Shown here piece by piece: positions 16,882 to 25,694 of a DNA stretch of 43,141 bases (positions are counted from its first letter, which is position 1; every line of letters begins with the position of its first letter). The stretch spans positions 1 through 43,141 of the forward strand of contig NZ_JALKFZ020000192.1 in NCBI RefSeq assembly GCF_023243075.1, in the 5' to 3' direction. The notes beneath the pieces were generated by a model. It saw only the letters and a program-made list of their open reading frames with translations, searched no databases and was not told the DNA's origin. A program made the translations under genes and the position numbers. This DNA comes from Frankia sp. AiPa1 (GTDB lineage: Bacteria; Actinomycetota; Actinomycetes; Frankiales; Frankiaceae).

Positions 16882-18591
16882 GTGACTGACCCACTCACGA
16901 CCACGACCACCAGCGACCCGTCGGACGACCGGATCCGGCTCTCCGGCCGGTATCGGATGGACGGGCTGCTCGGCAGCGGCGGCATGTCCGAGGTGTTCTA
17001 CGGCTACGACGAGCGCCTCGACCGGCCGATCGCCATCAAGCTGCTCCGGCCGCCTGGCAACCCGCCGGGCGCTGCGGGCAGCCCGGAGCGGATCGCGTTC
17101 GTGGAACAGCGCACGATCAACGAGAAGCGGTTTCTCCGAGAGATCCGCACCACCGCCAGCCTGGAGCATCCAGGCATTCCCGCGGTCTTCGACACGGGCG
17201 TCCACACGTTCCCCGACGGCAGCCGCCGGGTGTGGCTTGTGATGCAGCTACTGCGCGGATCGACAGTGGCGCGGCTCATCGAGGACACCGACTACGACAA
17301 CGCACCGCTGGGCATCGCCCGCGTGGCGGGTATCGGCGCCCAGGTGGCCGCCGTCCTGGCCAGCGTCCACGCGGTCGACGTCGTCCACCGCGACATCAAG
17401 CCGGAAAACCTCATCCTCGTGCCCGGCGGGTTCGTGAAGGTCCTCGACTTCGGCATCGCGATCCTGCGCGGCGCCGACGCCCCGCCCCGGCTCACCCAGG
17501 TCGACCACACCATCGGCACCCCGGACTACATGTCGCCCGAGCAGCACCTCGGCAGCGTGATCACGGCCGCCTCCGACATCTACTCTCTTGGTTGTCTGGT
17601 CTTCGGCCTGCTGACCGGCGAACGGGTCTTCTACCCGACCGGCGACGGAGTGTCACTGCGCGAGTTGCATGTCACGGCCGACCCGCCGCTGGTCACCTCA
17701 CTGCGGCCCGACGTGCCCAGCGAGCTCGCCGAGCTTGTCAAGGCGATGCTCGCCAAGGACCTCCGGACCCGTCCCACGGCAGAGGATGCCTACCACGCCC
17801 TCGTCCCGTGGGCCGCGGCCCCGCCGGCCACACCCTCCCGCGACGGGCTCGATCCGACGCAGCCGTTCCGCAACCCGCTGCTCGTCGTGCCCCGTCAGAC
17901 GGCCGCCGTGAACGGCGGCGGAACCGCACCACGCCCCGCCGCGGCCGGCTTAGGCGCATCTGCGGCCAGTGCTCCGCCTGAGGCTGGATCGCTGGCGATC
18001 CAGCTGGACCACCCGGGACTGGCTGACGTGCCACTGTCCGACGCGGCGGTGGACGGGCTGCTGGCTCACGTTGCGACGCTCGTCGCCGCGGACCGGCCAA
18101 CGGAGGCCATCGACCTGCTCGATGTGGCCGTCGCGGCCGGCGCCCAGGATCCCCCCCGTGGCCTTGACCTGCGCCGCGCTCTGGCACAGACGCTCTACCT
18201 CGCCGACAGGTTCACCCGGGCGGCCGCCCTCAACGATGCCGTCCGCGCCGACTGCCTGCGCTATCGCCTGGAGCCCGGCCATCGGTGGGTCCTCGACGGC
18301 GCCTACTACGCCGGCCTCTCCTACGCCCGCATCGGCGAACCCGAGAAGGCCCTGGATCGACTCCGCGCCTACCTCGACAACGCCGACACCGCGAACGAAG
18401 AGCACCTTCGCCTCCTCGAAGCGCGCCGCACCGCCGCCTTCATGCTCGCAACCACCGGCAAGACCGCCGCCGCCCTGGCCGCCTTCAAGTCCCTCCGCCA
18501 AGCCTTGGCCGCGGCCTACGGCTCCGGCGCTTCCGGTGAACTCCAGAACCTCGAAAAGATCATCGATAGGCTCGGCCGCGGCCTGTCGTAG
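16882..18591 (+). CDS. cytosolic Ser/Thr protein kinase with TPR-like tail, linked to the R-M operon
   Basis: This 569-residue Hanks-type kinase has the Gly-loop GSGGMSEV (31-38), Lys53 (AIK), catalytic HRDIKPEN (169-176), DFG (189-191) and activation segment GTPDYMSPEQ. The kinase domain ends near 300. A Pro-rich linker (about 310-370) leads to a helical region (about 390-569) with TPR-like pairs (RRALAQTLYLADRFTRAAALN, AGLSYARIGEPEKALDRL). No transmembrane segment is visible, unlike PknB-type receptors, so it should act in the cytosol. GTG 16882 follows GGGAGAAGG. It lies 82 bp after hsdR on the same strand and is probably co-transcribed; phosphorylation of R-M subunits or of the neighbouring ATPase is a guess. 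Longer upstream frames lack a suitable ribosome site. Confidence 0.9.
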   Translation: MTDPLTTTTTSDPSDDRIRLSGRYRMDGLLGSGGMSEVFYGYDERLDRPIAIKLLRPPGNPPGAAGSPERIAFVEQRTINEKRFLREIRTTASLEHPGIPAVFDTGVHTFPDGSRRVWLVMQLLRGSTVARLIEDTDYDNAPLGIARVAGIGAQVAAVLASVHAVDVVHRDIKPENLILVPGGFVKVLDFGIAILRGADAPPRLTQVDHTIGTPDYMSPEQHLGSVITAASDIYSLGCLVFGLLTGERVFYPTGDGVSLRELHVTADPPLVTSLRPDVPSELAELVKAMLAKDLRTRPTAEDAYHALVPWAAAPPATPSRDGLDPTQPFRNPLLVVPRQTAAVNGGGTAPRPAAAGLGASAASAPPEAGSLAIQLDHPGLADVPLSDAAVDGLLAHVATLVAADRPTEAIDLLDVAVAAGAQDPPRGLDLRRALAQTLYLADRFTRAAALNDAVRADCLRYRLEPGHRWVLDGAYYAGLSYARIGEPEKALDRLRAYLDNADTANEEHLRLLEARRTAAFMLATTGKTAAALAAFKSLRQALAAAYGSGASGELQNLEKIIDRLGRGLS

Positions 18592-18642
18592 GTCTCCGCT
18601 CGGGGTCGGTCAGGGTGGCCCCGGTCGCGCTGGGGCTGATCC

Positions 18643-19881
18643 TTATGACCAGAGGCTGGCGATGGGGACGGCGATGATGCGGTCGGCCAGGCGAAACGGC
18701 CGGGGGCCGGTGTGCAGGAGCAGGCCGCAGGCGAAGCTCGCACCAGTCTGGTCCCTGAACCATTCGAGGTGTCGGGCGTCGGCCGCCGACGGTGCGGCGG
18801 ACGCCTTTACCTCGATGGCGAGGAGCTGGCCGGCTCTGGTTTCCACGATCAGATCGATCTCGTGCCGGCCGTTCGCGTCGCGCAGGTGGTAGAGGTCGGC
18901 GCCGATGGCGCTGAGGGCGCATTCGGAACGCAACTGGGCCGCGACAAGGGTGTCGATGGCGCGGCCGAGGAGGTCGCCGTCCCGGAGGGCGCGGCGCTGG
19001 TCGATGCGCAGGAGCGGGCCGAGTAGGCCCGGGTCGATGAGGTAGCGCTTGGGAAGACGGACAGCGCGCAGCGTGCGGCCGCCGGCCCACGCGGGCACCC
19101 GTTGGGTGATCATGAGAGTGTCGAGAAGATCGTCGTAGGCGACGGCCGTTGTCCGGTCGATACCGGCCGAGTCATAGAGCAGCTTGTGGGTGGGCACGCC
19201 GGCGGTGTTCGCGGCGATGGCCTGGAGATAGCGCCGCATTCGCAAGGGGTCCCGGGCGACGCCAAGCGTCGGTGCCTCGCGGGTTGCCAGATGGTCGACG
19301 TAGCCGGTCAGCCAGCGGTCGCGCGCGCGTCCAGCCGGGGCGCGGATCGCTTCGGGCCAGCCGCTGGTCAGAGCCTCGTCCAGGTAGGTGTTCAGGTCCC
19401 AGCCGGGTGCCGGATCGGTGAAGGTCTCGACGCCATCCTCAATGATCCGATCAATCACAGAGAGCTCTGTCGGGTCGCCATGGCGCTCCCGACCCACGAG
19501 TGGATACATCGTCAGGCGGACTATCCGGCCTGTCGCGGGCCAGCCGGAAGCCGTCAGATCCGCCTGGGAGGAGCCGGTCAGGACGAAACGCCCCGGTCGT
19601 GGGTCGTCGTCAACGCTGCGCTTGACGGCGCCCAGCACCTCGGGGACCAGCTGCCATTCGTCGATCAGGATCGGCTCGGTGAGCCCGCGCAGCGCGGCGT
19701 CGGGGTCGGCCCGCACCACCGCGGCCTGCGCCGGGACGTCGAGGCGCAGGACGGAGTGGCACAGCCGGCGGGTCGTCGTCGTCTTGCCACAGGCCCGTGG
19801 GCCGACGACGAGAACGGCCGGGTGGGCGGCAAGCACCGCCGTGAGCTCCGTGTCGAGCAGGCGCGGAACATAGCTGCTCAC
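18643..19881 (-). CDS. AAA_14/DUF4143-type ATPase
   Basis: The 412-residue protein has an N-terminal AAA_14 P-loop domain, with Walker A GPRACGKT (27-34) and Walker B-like ILIDEWQ at about 70. Sensor-type FVLTGSSQ follows. The C-terminal DUF4143 region contains a PD-(D/E)xK-like core (HEIDLIVE...LLAIEVKAS). Members are common orphan ATPases of unclear function, often in mobile or defence regions and sometimes proposed as toxin-antitoxin or nuclease-like. GTG 19881 gives the family's usual opening (YVPRLLDTEL); a longer frame to 19971 adds no conserved sequence. It lies 108 bp downstream of the GHKL-half gene on the same strand and converges on the kinase gene with about 50 bp between. Confidence 0.85.
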   Translation of the reverse strand: MSSYVPRLLDTELTAVLAAHPAVLVVGPRACGKTTTTRRLCHSVLRLDVPAQAAVVRADPDAALRGLTEPILIDEWQLVPEVLGAVKRSVDDDPRPGRFVLTGSSQADLTASGWPATGRIVRLTMYPLVGRERHGDPTELSVIDRIIEDGVETFTDPAPGWDLNTYLDEALTSGWPEAIRAPAGRARDRWLTGYVDHLATREAPTLGVARDPLRMRRYLQAIAANTAGVPTHKLLYDSAGIDRTTAVAYDDLLDTLMITQRVPAWAGGRTLRAVRLPKRYLIDPGLLGPLLRIDQRRALRDGDLLGRAIDTLVAAQLRSECALSAIGADLYHLRDANGRHEIDLIVETRAGQLLAIEVKASAAPSAADARHLEWFRDQTGASFACGLLLHTGPRPFRLADRIIAVPIASLWS

Positions 19882-19989
19882 GTGCTTCCAATCGACAGAC
19901 AGCACAGGTTGGGATCCCAAATTAGCACATAGATCAACACTGATCTGACACGGCTCCGCCGCTCCGGGCACGGGTGCTGCGGCGGCATC

Positions 19990-21171
19990 TCAGTCCCGGC
20001 CACCCCCGTGGGCCTCCACCGGTAGGAACTGTGCGTATTTTTCGCGGAGGTAGGCGAGACCCGAGTCGTGTGAGGTCTCGTAATCCAGCGAATTCTGGAC
20101 AAACTTAAGCCTGTGGTCGGCGTCGGAGATCAGCTCACTCCACTGTTTGACGACGATTCGGTAAGTTCCGGTGTCCTGGAGGACGCCATATGGCAGGTGC
20201 GGCTGGTTGCGTTGCTCGTCGAGAGTTCGAGTGGTCTCGTTGCCGACGAGCCAGAAATCCCACTTCACGTTTGGCTGAGTGAAGGTTTCGTCGTTGACGA
20301 TGGCACTGGCGTACCCCCGAAGCTGACTGACATCATCGTCGTCGAGTCTGTGCCTCGGCCGCTTGAGCTCAACGACCAGCTGCTCGAAGGAGTCGGCGTT
20401 GGTCTGGAGGCGCCGGCCGAGGACCAGATCCGGGATGGCGTCGGAGCCATCCTCCAACCGCACCTCCTTGAGATCCGCTAGTTCGACATCCTTGCCGAGC
20501 TTGGACAGAAATTTGCCGAGGACCTTGGTCAGCCGCTCGTCGTCGCCGGTGAGGGTCCACTCCTCGCCGAAGATCCAAGTCTCGTGCGCCAAGATCCGAT
20601 GAAGCTGGCGACGCTCAAGCAGGCGGCTTTTGATCTGTCGGTCGAACAGGATGGTGGTTAGCCCACTGAGGAATTCCATCCGCGCCCCGATCTCGTGGCC
20701 GGTCTGGATCAGCTGACTAAGCGTGGTGTGCTGAAGGAGTCGGGCAAGCTCGTCAACACGTGACTTCGATAGGCGAGCCAAGTCGGTCAGTATTGGCAAC
20801 AGGGAACCGGGATCGCTTTCGAAGGTCTCCTTGAGGAGCCGTAGAGCGAGCGCCTTCGAATGGCTGCTCCTGCTTTCGTCGATGGTGCGTGAAGCCGCCA
20901 TGGCCACAACTCGAAAGGTGTCGCGGGTTGCGGCCTCGACTGGAGTCTTGGGCTCCACCTTGTAGGGCCATACACCCTCGTCGCGCCATCGCTGGATGGT
21001 GGCGGACTCGCGAATTCGCTGCCGCTCCGCGAGGTAGTCGCGGAGCGCGTCACGTGCGGCCAGGATCAGACGGCCGCGGGGCGTTTCGATGTCATCCTCC
21101 AGCCTGATCTGGTCCCTGCTGTCGAACCCCTCCAGGATCGACTGCCCAGCTTGGACCTTGACCGTTGCCAT
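19990..21171 (-). CDS. orphan C-terminal half of a GHKL/HSP90-like ATPase with PD-(D/E)xK nuclease domain
   Basis: The 393-residue product matches, from memory of the family, only the C-terminal half of large HSP90-like ATP-binding proteins. It has the helical stretch RWRDEGVWPYK, LALRLLKETFESDP, HRILAHETWIFGEE, and a terminal nuclease-like core D248...E268-L-K270 (IPDLVL, VVELKRP) followed by QLRGYASAI. The N-terminal GHKL ATPase (N, G1 and G2 boxes) is absent, and upstream DNA has no remnant that I can see. ATG 21171 is taken as start. It may be a truncated relic or a stand-alone nuclease. G+C is lower than in neighbours, suggesting transfer. Such GHKL-nuclease proteins occur in phage-defence islands. 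Confidence 0.65.
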   Translation of the reverse strand: MATVKVQAGQSILEGFDSRDQIRLEDDIETPRGRLILAARDALRDYLAERQRIRESATIQRWRDEGVWPYKVEPKTPVEAATRDTFRVVAMAASRTIDESRSSHSKALALRLLKETFESDPGSLLPILTDLARLSKSRVDELARLLQHTTLSQLIQTGHEIGARMEFLSGLTTILFDRQIKSRLLERRQLHRILAHETWIFGEEWTLTGDDERLTKVLGKFLSKLGKDVELADLKEVRLEDGSDAIPDLVLGRRLQTNADSFEQLVVELKRPRHRLDDDDVSQLRGYASAIVNDETFTQPNVKWDFWLVGNETTRTLDEQRNQPHLPYGVLQDTGTYRIVVKQWSELISDADHRLKFVQNSLDYETSHDSGLAYLREKYAQFLPVEAHGGGRD

Positions 21172-21229
21172 GCGGCCATGTTGCCATCCGCCGGACACAC
21201 CTTCGGGTGGAGCCAGGTGGTCTATCAGT

Positions 21230-21259
21230 TTGGTCGTGGTTGGTCATGGTTGGTCGTGG
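21230..21259. repeat. 3 x 10-bp tandem repeat
   Basis: TTGGTCGTGG, TTGGTCATGG and TTGGTCGTGG follow one another without gaps. They lie in the divergent intergenic stretch (21172-21354) between the GHKL-half gene and the coiled-coil gene. Ten bp is one helical turn, so the repeats face the same side of the DNA. They could be a binding array, but the short length makes chance or slippage possible. Confidence 0.5.
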
Positions 21260-21354
21260 GGCTTGGCTGGGACCTGTCGTGGCAGGGGTTACCGCCCGCG
21301 CGGTCGGACAGCGGTGGGATCATGACTGGTAGTCGTAGCCGCTGGAGGTCCGCC

Positions 21355-22107
21355 ATGCCCGAGTCGTCCCCCGAGCCGCAGCCAGACCATGAACCCGCCA
21401 AGGACCTGACGCTCGACGACCTTGGGCGGCCGGGTGAGGGCATCGCGGCCTGGCTCGAAGCCACGAAGCACTGGGCCAGTTCACCGCCGGCCGGTGACGA
21501 CTCGGCCGCGTCCGCCGTACCCGTCACGCCCGCCGTACCCGTCACGCCCGTAACGCCCGACCGGGCAGGCGAGTCGACCGAATCAGCCGGTGTGGTCGCC
21601 AGCGCTGGACCTGCTGGGCCCGCTGAGTCCGCTGGGCCTGCGGAGCCCGCCGGGTCGGTTGAGTCCACTGCGTCTGCCGAGCCGGCCGCCTGGCCGGAGG
21701 CGGACGCGCCTGTCTGGCCGACCGAGTCCGCACCGGCGCCGGCGAAGCCCCTGCGTCCCGTCGACTGGGATCGCTCGTTCAGCCGCACCTGGGACTCCCG
21801 CTGGGACCACGAGGTGACGAACCGCCTCGCCGCCGAGCACGAGTACAAGATGGCTCAACGGGAGCTGGATGAGCTCAGCCGGAAGCAGCAGGAGGAGGCG
21901 AGGGCGCGGGCGGAGGCCTGGTCCCGGGCGGATCGGGAGCGTGCGGCCTCGGAACGGCAGGCGCGGGACCGCGCGGCCGGTGAGGCGGCCGCTGGCAATC
22001 GGAAGCAGAGCCTGTTCGACCGGCTTGAGAACCTCGGGCGCGTGTGGGACGACGACGTGGACGAGCGACCGGGCGACGACTCCGGAGATTCGCCTGGCGC
22101 ACGCTGA
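21355..22107 (+). CDS. hypothetical coiled-coil protein
   Basis: I do not recognise this 250-residue protein. It starts with an acidic segment (KDLTLDDLGRPGEGIAAWLEATKHW). A long Ala/Pro/Glu/Ser low-complexity part (about 45-130) follows, then PVDWDRSFSRTWDSRWDHEVTNRLAAEHEY. A strongly charged predicted coiled coil (about 170-225) comes next, and the C-terminus is an acidic tail. No signal peptide or membrane segment is seen. ATG 21355 has GGAGG 6 nt upstream. The frame is open back to 21151, but that part has no matching ribosome site, so the shorter form is preferred. It converges with the TIR-NB-ARC gene with a 50-bp gap. A structural or adaptor role is possible; no function is assigned. 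Confidence 0.7.
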   Translation: MPESSPEPQPDHEPAKDLTLDDLGRPGEGIAAWLEATKHWASSPPAGDDSAASAVPVTPAVPVTPVTPDRAGESTESAGVVASAGPAGPAESAGPAEPAGSVESTASAEPAAWPEADAPVWPTESAPAPAKPLRPVDWDRSFSRTWDSRWDHEVTNRLAAEHEYKMAQRELDELSRKQQEEARARAEAWSRADRERAASERQARDRAAGEAAAGNRKQSLFDRLENLGRVWDDDVDERPGDDSGDSPGAR

Positions 22108-22157
22108 CGTTTGGCCGTCCGCGGTAGTCCTCCCGCGCGGCGGATCGGTGGCTTCGA

Positions 22158-25100
22158 TCAGGGGCCGGGCCGGAGAAACCTGGGCTCGGGGGCGGCCGGT
22201 CGCTCGGGAGGACGCGGTTCGCCCGCCTCCGGGCGGGGAGCGTCCGCGAGGGAGAGCCGGGCGCGGACCGTGTCCGGGTGAAACGGACCGTGCTCGCGCG
22301 TCGAGTCGGCGAGGTTGGCCCGATCGAGGGATGCCGCGTCGGCGTGCCGGCCAGCCTGGCGGTAGGTGTCGGCGAGGACGAACCGGCTGGCACGGGTTTC
22401 GGGATGGTCCGGGCCAAGGGTGTCGGTGCGACCGGTGTGCACGCGCTCACTGAGGTGGACGGCCTCCGGCAGCCGGCCGGTCCGGCGGCAGGTTTCGGCG
22501 AGGGTGGCGGCGGTGCGCAGGGTGCGCTCGTCGTTCGCGCCGGCCGTATGCGCGCGGATGACGAGCTGCCGTTCCAGGTGATGGCGGGCGGCCTCGGGCT
22601 GACCGGCGCCGAGGAGCTGATCCGCGACTTTCTCGCGAGCTTCGATGGTGAGGGAGTGCGCTGGCCCGAGGACGCGTTCGTGCCGGTCGAGGACACGTTC
22701 GAGATGGGGGATTGCCTCGGCCGGTCGATCCATGGCGACGAATACGGCGGCAAGCTGCTCGCGGCTTTGGACGGACGCCGAATGGTCGGGACCGAGCACT
22801 TGATCGCGACCGGTCGCAGCGCGATCGAACAAGGGCAGGGCAAGTTCCGGTTGACCTGTCCGCCGATGGATACGCCCAAGAGCGTCGGCGCTGTCGAGGG
22901 TGCGGCGGTGGTCGGGTCCGAGGATGCGGTCGCGTCCGGTGAGGGTCTGGTTGAGTTCGCGGGTGGCGTCGGCCGTCCGGCCGGCCTGTTCGTAGGTGAC
23001 GCCGAGGCCATGGCGGCTGTCGAGGGTGGCGGGATGATCCGGTCCGAGGACGCGAGTGCGGGCCTCCAGGGCGGGTTCGGCGTGGGCGAGGGCATCGCCG
23101 ACGGCACCCATCCGCTGGTAGGTGGTGGCGAGCTGGTAGCGGGTGGTGAGGGTGTCGGGGTGCTCGGGTCCGAGGACGCGGTCGCGGGTGGTGAGGGTGG
23201 GGCGTAGGACGCGGGCGGCGTCGTCGCCCCGGCCGGTGTCGTCCAGGACCGTGCCGAGGCGGTGCCGGCTCTCGAGGGTGTCGGGATGCTCGGGACCGAG
23301 GATCCGCTCGCGGTCGGCCAGGTTCCGGGTGATCAGGTCATGCGCGTGGTCGAGGTGGCCGGCCTGCTGGTAGGCGCGGGCCAGGGTCTCCCGGCTGGCG
23401 AGGGTGTCGGGATGCTCCGGTCCGAGCAGGCGCTCGCGGTCGGCCGCGTTGCGTTCGGCGAGCGGGCCGGCGACGGTCAGGTGGTCGGCGGCGAGGGCGG
23501 TGCGGATGTGGACGTCGCGGGCGGCGAGGGTGTCCGGATGCCGCGGGCCGTCGAGGTGCTCGCGGGCGGCGACGGCGCGGGCCGCCAGCGGTTCGGCCTG
23601 CTCGGGATGGCCCTGCTCGAGCAGGTAGGCGGCGGCGTGTTCGGCCAGCCAGGCGGTGTGCGCGGTGTCGGTGCGGACGGTGTCGGCGGGCGGGATGTCC
23701 GCGGGCGGCGCCTCGGCGGGCTGGGTGCCGGCAGGCGGGGCACCGGGGGCATGCGGGGCTTCGGGGGAAGGGGCGGTGGCGTCCAGGACGGCCAGGGCGT
23801 GGGGGAGCAGCTCGCGCCACGCCGGCCAGGATTCGGGGTGCGCGGTGACGGTCTCGGGCAGGGCGGCGTGCAGCATCCGGCCGAGGCCGTCGACCAGGTC
23901 GGCGGCCTGTTCCGGCGTGGTCTGGGCGCGCACGGCGGCGCGTACCAGCGGGTGCATCGCCACGGCGGAGCCGTCGCGGTGGGCGAGCCCGGTGCGTTCG
24001 AGGGCGGCGGTGGTGGCGGCCAGTGCCAGCGGGTCGGCGGCGACGGCGCGTAACCGGTCGCCGGGCAGTGTGCCGGCGCCGATGTCGGTATCCGTGCCGG
24101 TGCCGCCGATGCTGGTTCCGGTGCTGGCTTCCGCGGTGAGCAGGCGCAGCGGCAGGCGGGTGGAGTCGCCGTGCGCGGCGAGCCGCACCAGCGTCGCCGC
24201 GGCGGGATTGTCGGCGTCGAGCCGGCGGATCGCCTCATCCCACTGGGTGGCGATGGTCGTCTCGGGTCGTCCCGGCACCGGACGGTCGCCGAGCGCGGCC
24301 AGTGGCACGGCGGCGCGTTCCAGGCCGGCGAGGAAGCCGTCGGCGTCGCCGTGAATGTCGATGATCTGGTGCGCGGCCTGGTCGAGTGCCTGCGGATGGT
24401 CACCGAGATGGGTGGCGACCCGGTCGGCGAGGGCCGCGTCGAGGCCGGGCAGACGGTCGGCGAGCAAGGCCACCGATTCGGCGCGCGGCAGCGGCCGCAG
24501 GCCGAGGACCTGGCCGTTCCACGGGCCGCTGAGCTGGCGTTCCCAGTCCCAGGTCGAGCCGCGGGAGGTCGCCAGCACCCGTCCGGCGCCCTCGGACGGC
24601 CGCAGCCAGCCGGGCAGATCGGCGGCGTCGGCGAGGTCGTCGAGGACGAGCAGCCAGCGTCCACCGGCCATGTCGAGGTGGGCGAGCACGGCCGCCGGTT
24701 CGGCATGGGATGGCAGGCCGAGCGCTGGAGCGAGCGCCCGCACCTGCTGCCCGACGAGTTCGGGACGGCCGGCGGGTACCCACCAGACCGCCTGGTAGTC
24801 CAGCCGATGCTGGCTGACGAACTCGGCGGCCAGGCTGGTCTTGCCGATGCCGGCGAGTCCGGTCACCGCGACCAGTCCACTGCCGGCCAGTGCCGTGTCG
24901 AGCTGGGCGAGGTCGTCGGCGCGGCCGAGGAAACGGGCTGCCGGTCGAGGCACGTTCCAGACCGCGGGCAGTTCCGCCGGGTAGACCGGCCGTGCCGCCG
25001 CCCCCGGGAACCGCACCAGCCCGCTCTCACCGGCGCCGGGCGATTCCCGGCCCAGGCTCGCCCGCACCGCGCCGAGCAACACGGATTCGGCGGCCGATTC

Positions 25101-25475
25101 GCCGCGGCCGACCAGGTCGATCGGTGCGATCTGACCGAGCAGCCCTGGGATGGGTCGTTCGGTGACCCGGGCGACGAGCAGCGGGCGCTGGGCGGTGCCG
25201 TCGACCGGCGGGGACCAGGCGGCGCCCCATTCGGCCTGGGCCTGCGCGGAGTCGAGGTAGTCGTCGGAGACAACCGCGATGGTGCAGCCGGCCTGCCGGA
25301 TCATCCGGTCCAGCCAGACCACCACGTGCGTGCCGGGCACCACATCCCAGGCGTGGTTGGCGACTCGGTGCCCCGCCCCTTCCAACGCCGCGGAGATCCA
25401 CTCCGCCCAGGGCTGCCCGTCCCCGGCATACGACACGAAACAGTCGACGGCGTCCCCTTCGCCCCCGAACGTCAC
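22158..25475 (-). CDS. TIR-NB-ARC-TPR (NLR-like STAND) protein
   Basis: The 1105-residue protein has an N-terminal TIR domain (about 9-140; DCFVSYAGDGQPWAEWI, TIAVVSDDYLDS, AEWGAAW). An NB-ARC NTPase follows, with Walker A GLAGIGK (206-212) and Walker B LVLDD (276-280). About ten kinesin-light-chain-type TPRs of 42 residues (about 640-1060; LGPEHPDTLxSRxxLAxxYxxxG) complete it. Bacterial STAND proteins of this plan are immune sensors: the TPR array binds a trigger, the NTPase oligomerises, and TIR domains consume NAD+ or make signalling nucleotides. The catalytic Glu cannot be fixed by eye. GTG 25475 is the start; the ribosome site is weak. It is divergent from an AlbA_2 regulator, and the shared region holds a strong inverted repeat. 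Confidence 0.9.
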   Translation of the reverse strand: MTFGGEGDAVDCFVSYAGDGQPWAEWISAALEGAGHRVANHAWDVVPGTHVVVWLDRMIRQAGCTIAVVSDDYLDSAQAQAEWGAAWSPPVDGTAQRPLLVARVTERPIPGLLGQIAPIDLVGRGESAAESVLLGAVRASLGRESPGAGESGLVRFPGAAARPVYPAELPAVWNVPRPAARFLGRADDLAQLDTALAGSGLVAVTGLAGIGKTSLAAEFVSQHRLDYQAVWWVPAGRPELVGQQVRALAPALGLPSHAEPAAVLAHLDMAGGRWLLVLDDLADAADLPGWLRPSEGAGRVLATSRGSTWDWERQLSGPWNGQVLGLRPLPRAESVALLADRLPGLDAALADRVATHLGDHPQALDQAAHQIIDIHGDADGFLAGLERAAVPLAALGDRPVPGRPETTIATQWDEAIRRLDADNPAAATLVRLAAHGDSTRLPLRLLTAEASTGTSIGGTGTDTDIGAGTLPGDRLRAVAADPLALAATTAALERTGLAHRDGSAVAMHPLVRAAVRAQTTPEQAADLVDGLGRMLHAALPETVTAHPESWPAWRELLPHALAVLDATAPSPEAPHAPGAPPAGTQPAEAPPADIPPADTVRTDTAHTAWLAEHAAAYLLEQGHPEQAEPLAARAVAAREHLDGPRHPDTLAARDVHIRTALAADHLTVAGPLAERNAADRERLLGPEHPDTLASRETLARAYQQAGHLDHAHDLITRNLADRERILGPEHPDTLESRHRLGTVLDDTGRGDDAARVLRPTLTTRDRVLGPEHPDTLTTRYQLATTYQRMGAVGDALAHAEPALEARTRVLGPDHPATLDSRHGLGVTYEQAGRTADATRELNQTLTGRDRILGPDHRRTLDSADALGRIHRRTGQPELALPLFDRAATGRDQVLGPDHSASVQSREQLAAVFVAMDRPAEAIPHLERVLDRHERVLGPAHSLTIEAREKVADQLLGAGQPEAARHHLERQLVIRAHTAGANDERTLRTAATLAETCRRTGRLPEAVHLSERVHTGRTDTLGPDHPETRASRFVLADTYRQAGRHADAASLDRANLADSTREHGPFHPDTVRARLSLADAPRPEAGEPRPPERPAAPEPRFLRPGP

Positions 25476-25606
25476 CCGGACAGCATCGCATAGTCACCCA
25501 AACGAGCACGGTACGGCCACCGGCGCCGGACGGCCGTCGCGAGCAATCGTTACAGAGGTGAGCGAGTATGGGCGGCCGGCACGTTCGGTGGCCTGGCCGG
25601 CGCTCA

Positions 25607-25681
25607 GTTATGAAGCACTTATGATGCATCCTGCGACCCCTGCCAGCGAGTCGCATAACTATTGCATAAGTGTCGTATAAC
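25607..25681. promoter_or_regulatory. large inverted repeat between the TIR-NLR and AlbA_2 genes
   Basis: The left arm GTTAT-N4-CACTTATG (25607-25623) and right arm CATAAGTG-N4-ATAAC (25665-25681) are reverse complements at 13 of 17 positions. CACTTATG/CATAAGTG and GTTAT/ATAAC are perfect. The right arm ends 1 bp before the GGAGG of the AlbA_2 gene. A further CATAAC (25654-25659) matches the outer part of the left arm. The stretch is unusually A+T-rich for this genome. The position fits an operator that blocks both divergent promoters. Confidence 0.65.
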
Positions 25682-25694
25682 CGGAGGCGATCAC

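Noticed and set aside
8688..18591. Classification of the operon as BREX, DISARM or Pgl
   Set aside because: No PglZ phosphatase, BrxL, BrxC, PglW-type kinase-helicase or DISARM helicase is present; the core is a complete hsdMSR set.
25662..25694. Upstream TTG start for the AlbA_2 regulator
   Set aside because: It would place the operator arm inside the coding sequence; GTG 25695 has GGAGG at a good distance.
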